Source: Mycoavidus cysteinexigens
GTDB taxonomy: Bacteria > Pseudomonadota > Gammaproteobacteria > Burkholderiales > Burkholderiaceae
Direction of reading: 5' to 3'
Length of the DNA: 64,000 nucleotides
NCBI RefSeq assembly: GCF_003966915.1
Contig: NZ_AP018150.1
Location: forward strand, 434,001 to 498,000
Part shown: in pieces, positions 63,871 to 64,000 of the stretch
Numbering within the stretch: the stretch's first letter is position 1
How the letters are laid out: each line of letters begins with the position of its first letter
The notes under the pieces: model-generated
Told to the model about the DNA's origin: nothing
What the model saw: only the letters and a program-made list of their open reading frames with translations
The model's database searches: none
Made by a program: the position numbers and the translations under genes

Positions 63871-64000
63871 TGATATCTCGCACGATAGAAGTGATTGACT
63901 GGTGCAGTTGACCAATATCAATGAGCGGCTGGCTGGATTTTTTACGCTGAATCGTCGTAGTCTTTAAAGGTGTATGCGCGCCATGGCGGATTTCATGCTG
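63860..64000 (-). CDS. Phage virion morphogenesis protein, 3' part only
   Basis: The complement from the window edge reads 46 residues in one frame and stops at 63860-63862. The end RKKSSQPLIDIGQLHQSITS resembles the C-terminus of HK97 gp10-like or related neck proteins, where PL-D-G-L marks the last domain. The gene continues outside the window. Confidence 0.45.
   Translation of the reverse strand, partial: QHEIRHGAHTPLKTTTIQRKKSSQPLIDIGQLHQSITSIVRDINES

Overview
What it is. The window looks like an accessory, prophage-rich region of a Burkholderiaceae-type betaproteobacterium, and the gene content suggests an endosymbiont of fungi (Mycoavidus or Candidatus Glomeribacter are my best guesses). 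This is inference from eukaryote-like giant repeat proteins, many decayed insertion sequences, a group II intron remnant, a tRNA-Asn attachment fragment and Burkholderia-like contractile-tail genes. No rRNA, complete tRNA or core housekeeping gene is present to settle it.

Layout. About 38 kb of the first 50 kb encodes eight very large STAND ATPases on the plus strand, called NLR-1 to NLR-8 here (1127-7042, 7446-11273, 12224-16033, 16379-20179, 22096-27720, 27969-33791, 40685-46435, 46874-50350). Seven share the order N-terminal module, NACHT ATPase, short pentapeptide-repeat block, then exactly 14 WD40 blades with a conserved C-terminal cap. The eighth has two NACHT domains and no WD40 region. 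Two N-terminal types exist: a long helical/TPR-like module of about 600-690 residues (NLR-1, 5, 6, 7) and a short one with a beta-rich, amyloid-motif-like segment (NLR-2, 3, 4, 8, and embedded in NLR-6).

Mobile context. Minus-strand prophage DNA is interleaved with the array. A complete lysis cassette (lysozyme, holin, Rz/Rz1) follows NLR-8, and a second one with the lysozyme cut by an IS21 element follows NLR-6. Fragments of only the Rz 3' end lie between the other short NLR genes, as scars of repeated duplication. Direct repeats of about 110 bp carrying the 3' end of tRNA-Asn lie at 20621-20730 and 39942-40051; the right copy adjoins a DUF4224 gene and a tyrosine integrase. The simplest reading is tandem, partly deleted relatives of one prophage that carried NLR genes between its attachment site and its lysis genes. 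Insertions include an IS66-type remnant, an IS21 element itself split by IS256, and a group II intron 3' fragment.

Right end. From 50.4 kb to the edge runs a minus-strand late operon for a contractile tail: neck proteins, sheath, tube, chaperones, tape measure, Dit-like baseplate protein, plug, hub, spike, gp25-like wedge, J, DUF2612 protein, fibre, fibre assembly protein, lysozyme, holin and Rz/Rz1. A HigBA-type toxin-antitoxin pair sits in the opposite direction between plug and hub. Head genes would lie beyond the window, so I cannot tell a full prophage from a tailocin.

How it may work together. By analogy with bacterial NACHT and Avs proteins, the NLR proteins may sense phage or host molecules through the WD40 propellers and oligomerise through NACHT. 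No classical effector (TIR, nuclease, protease) is visible, so the output is unknown.
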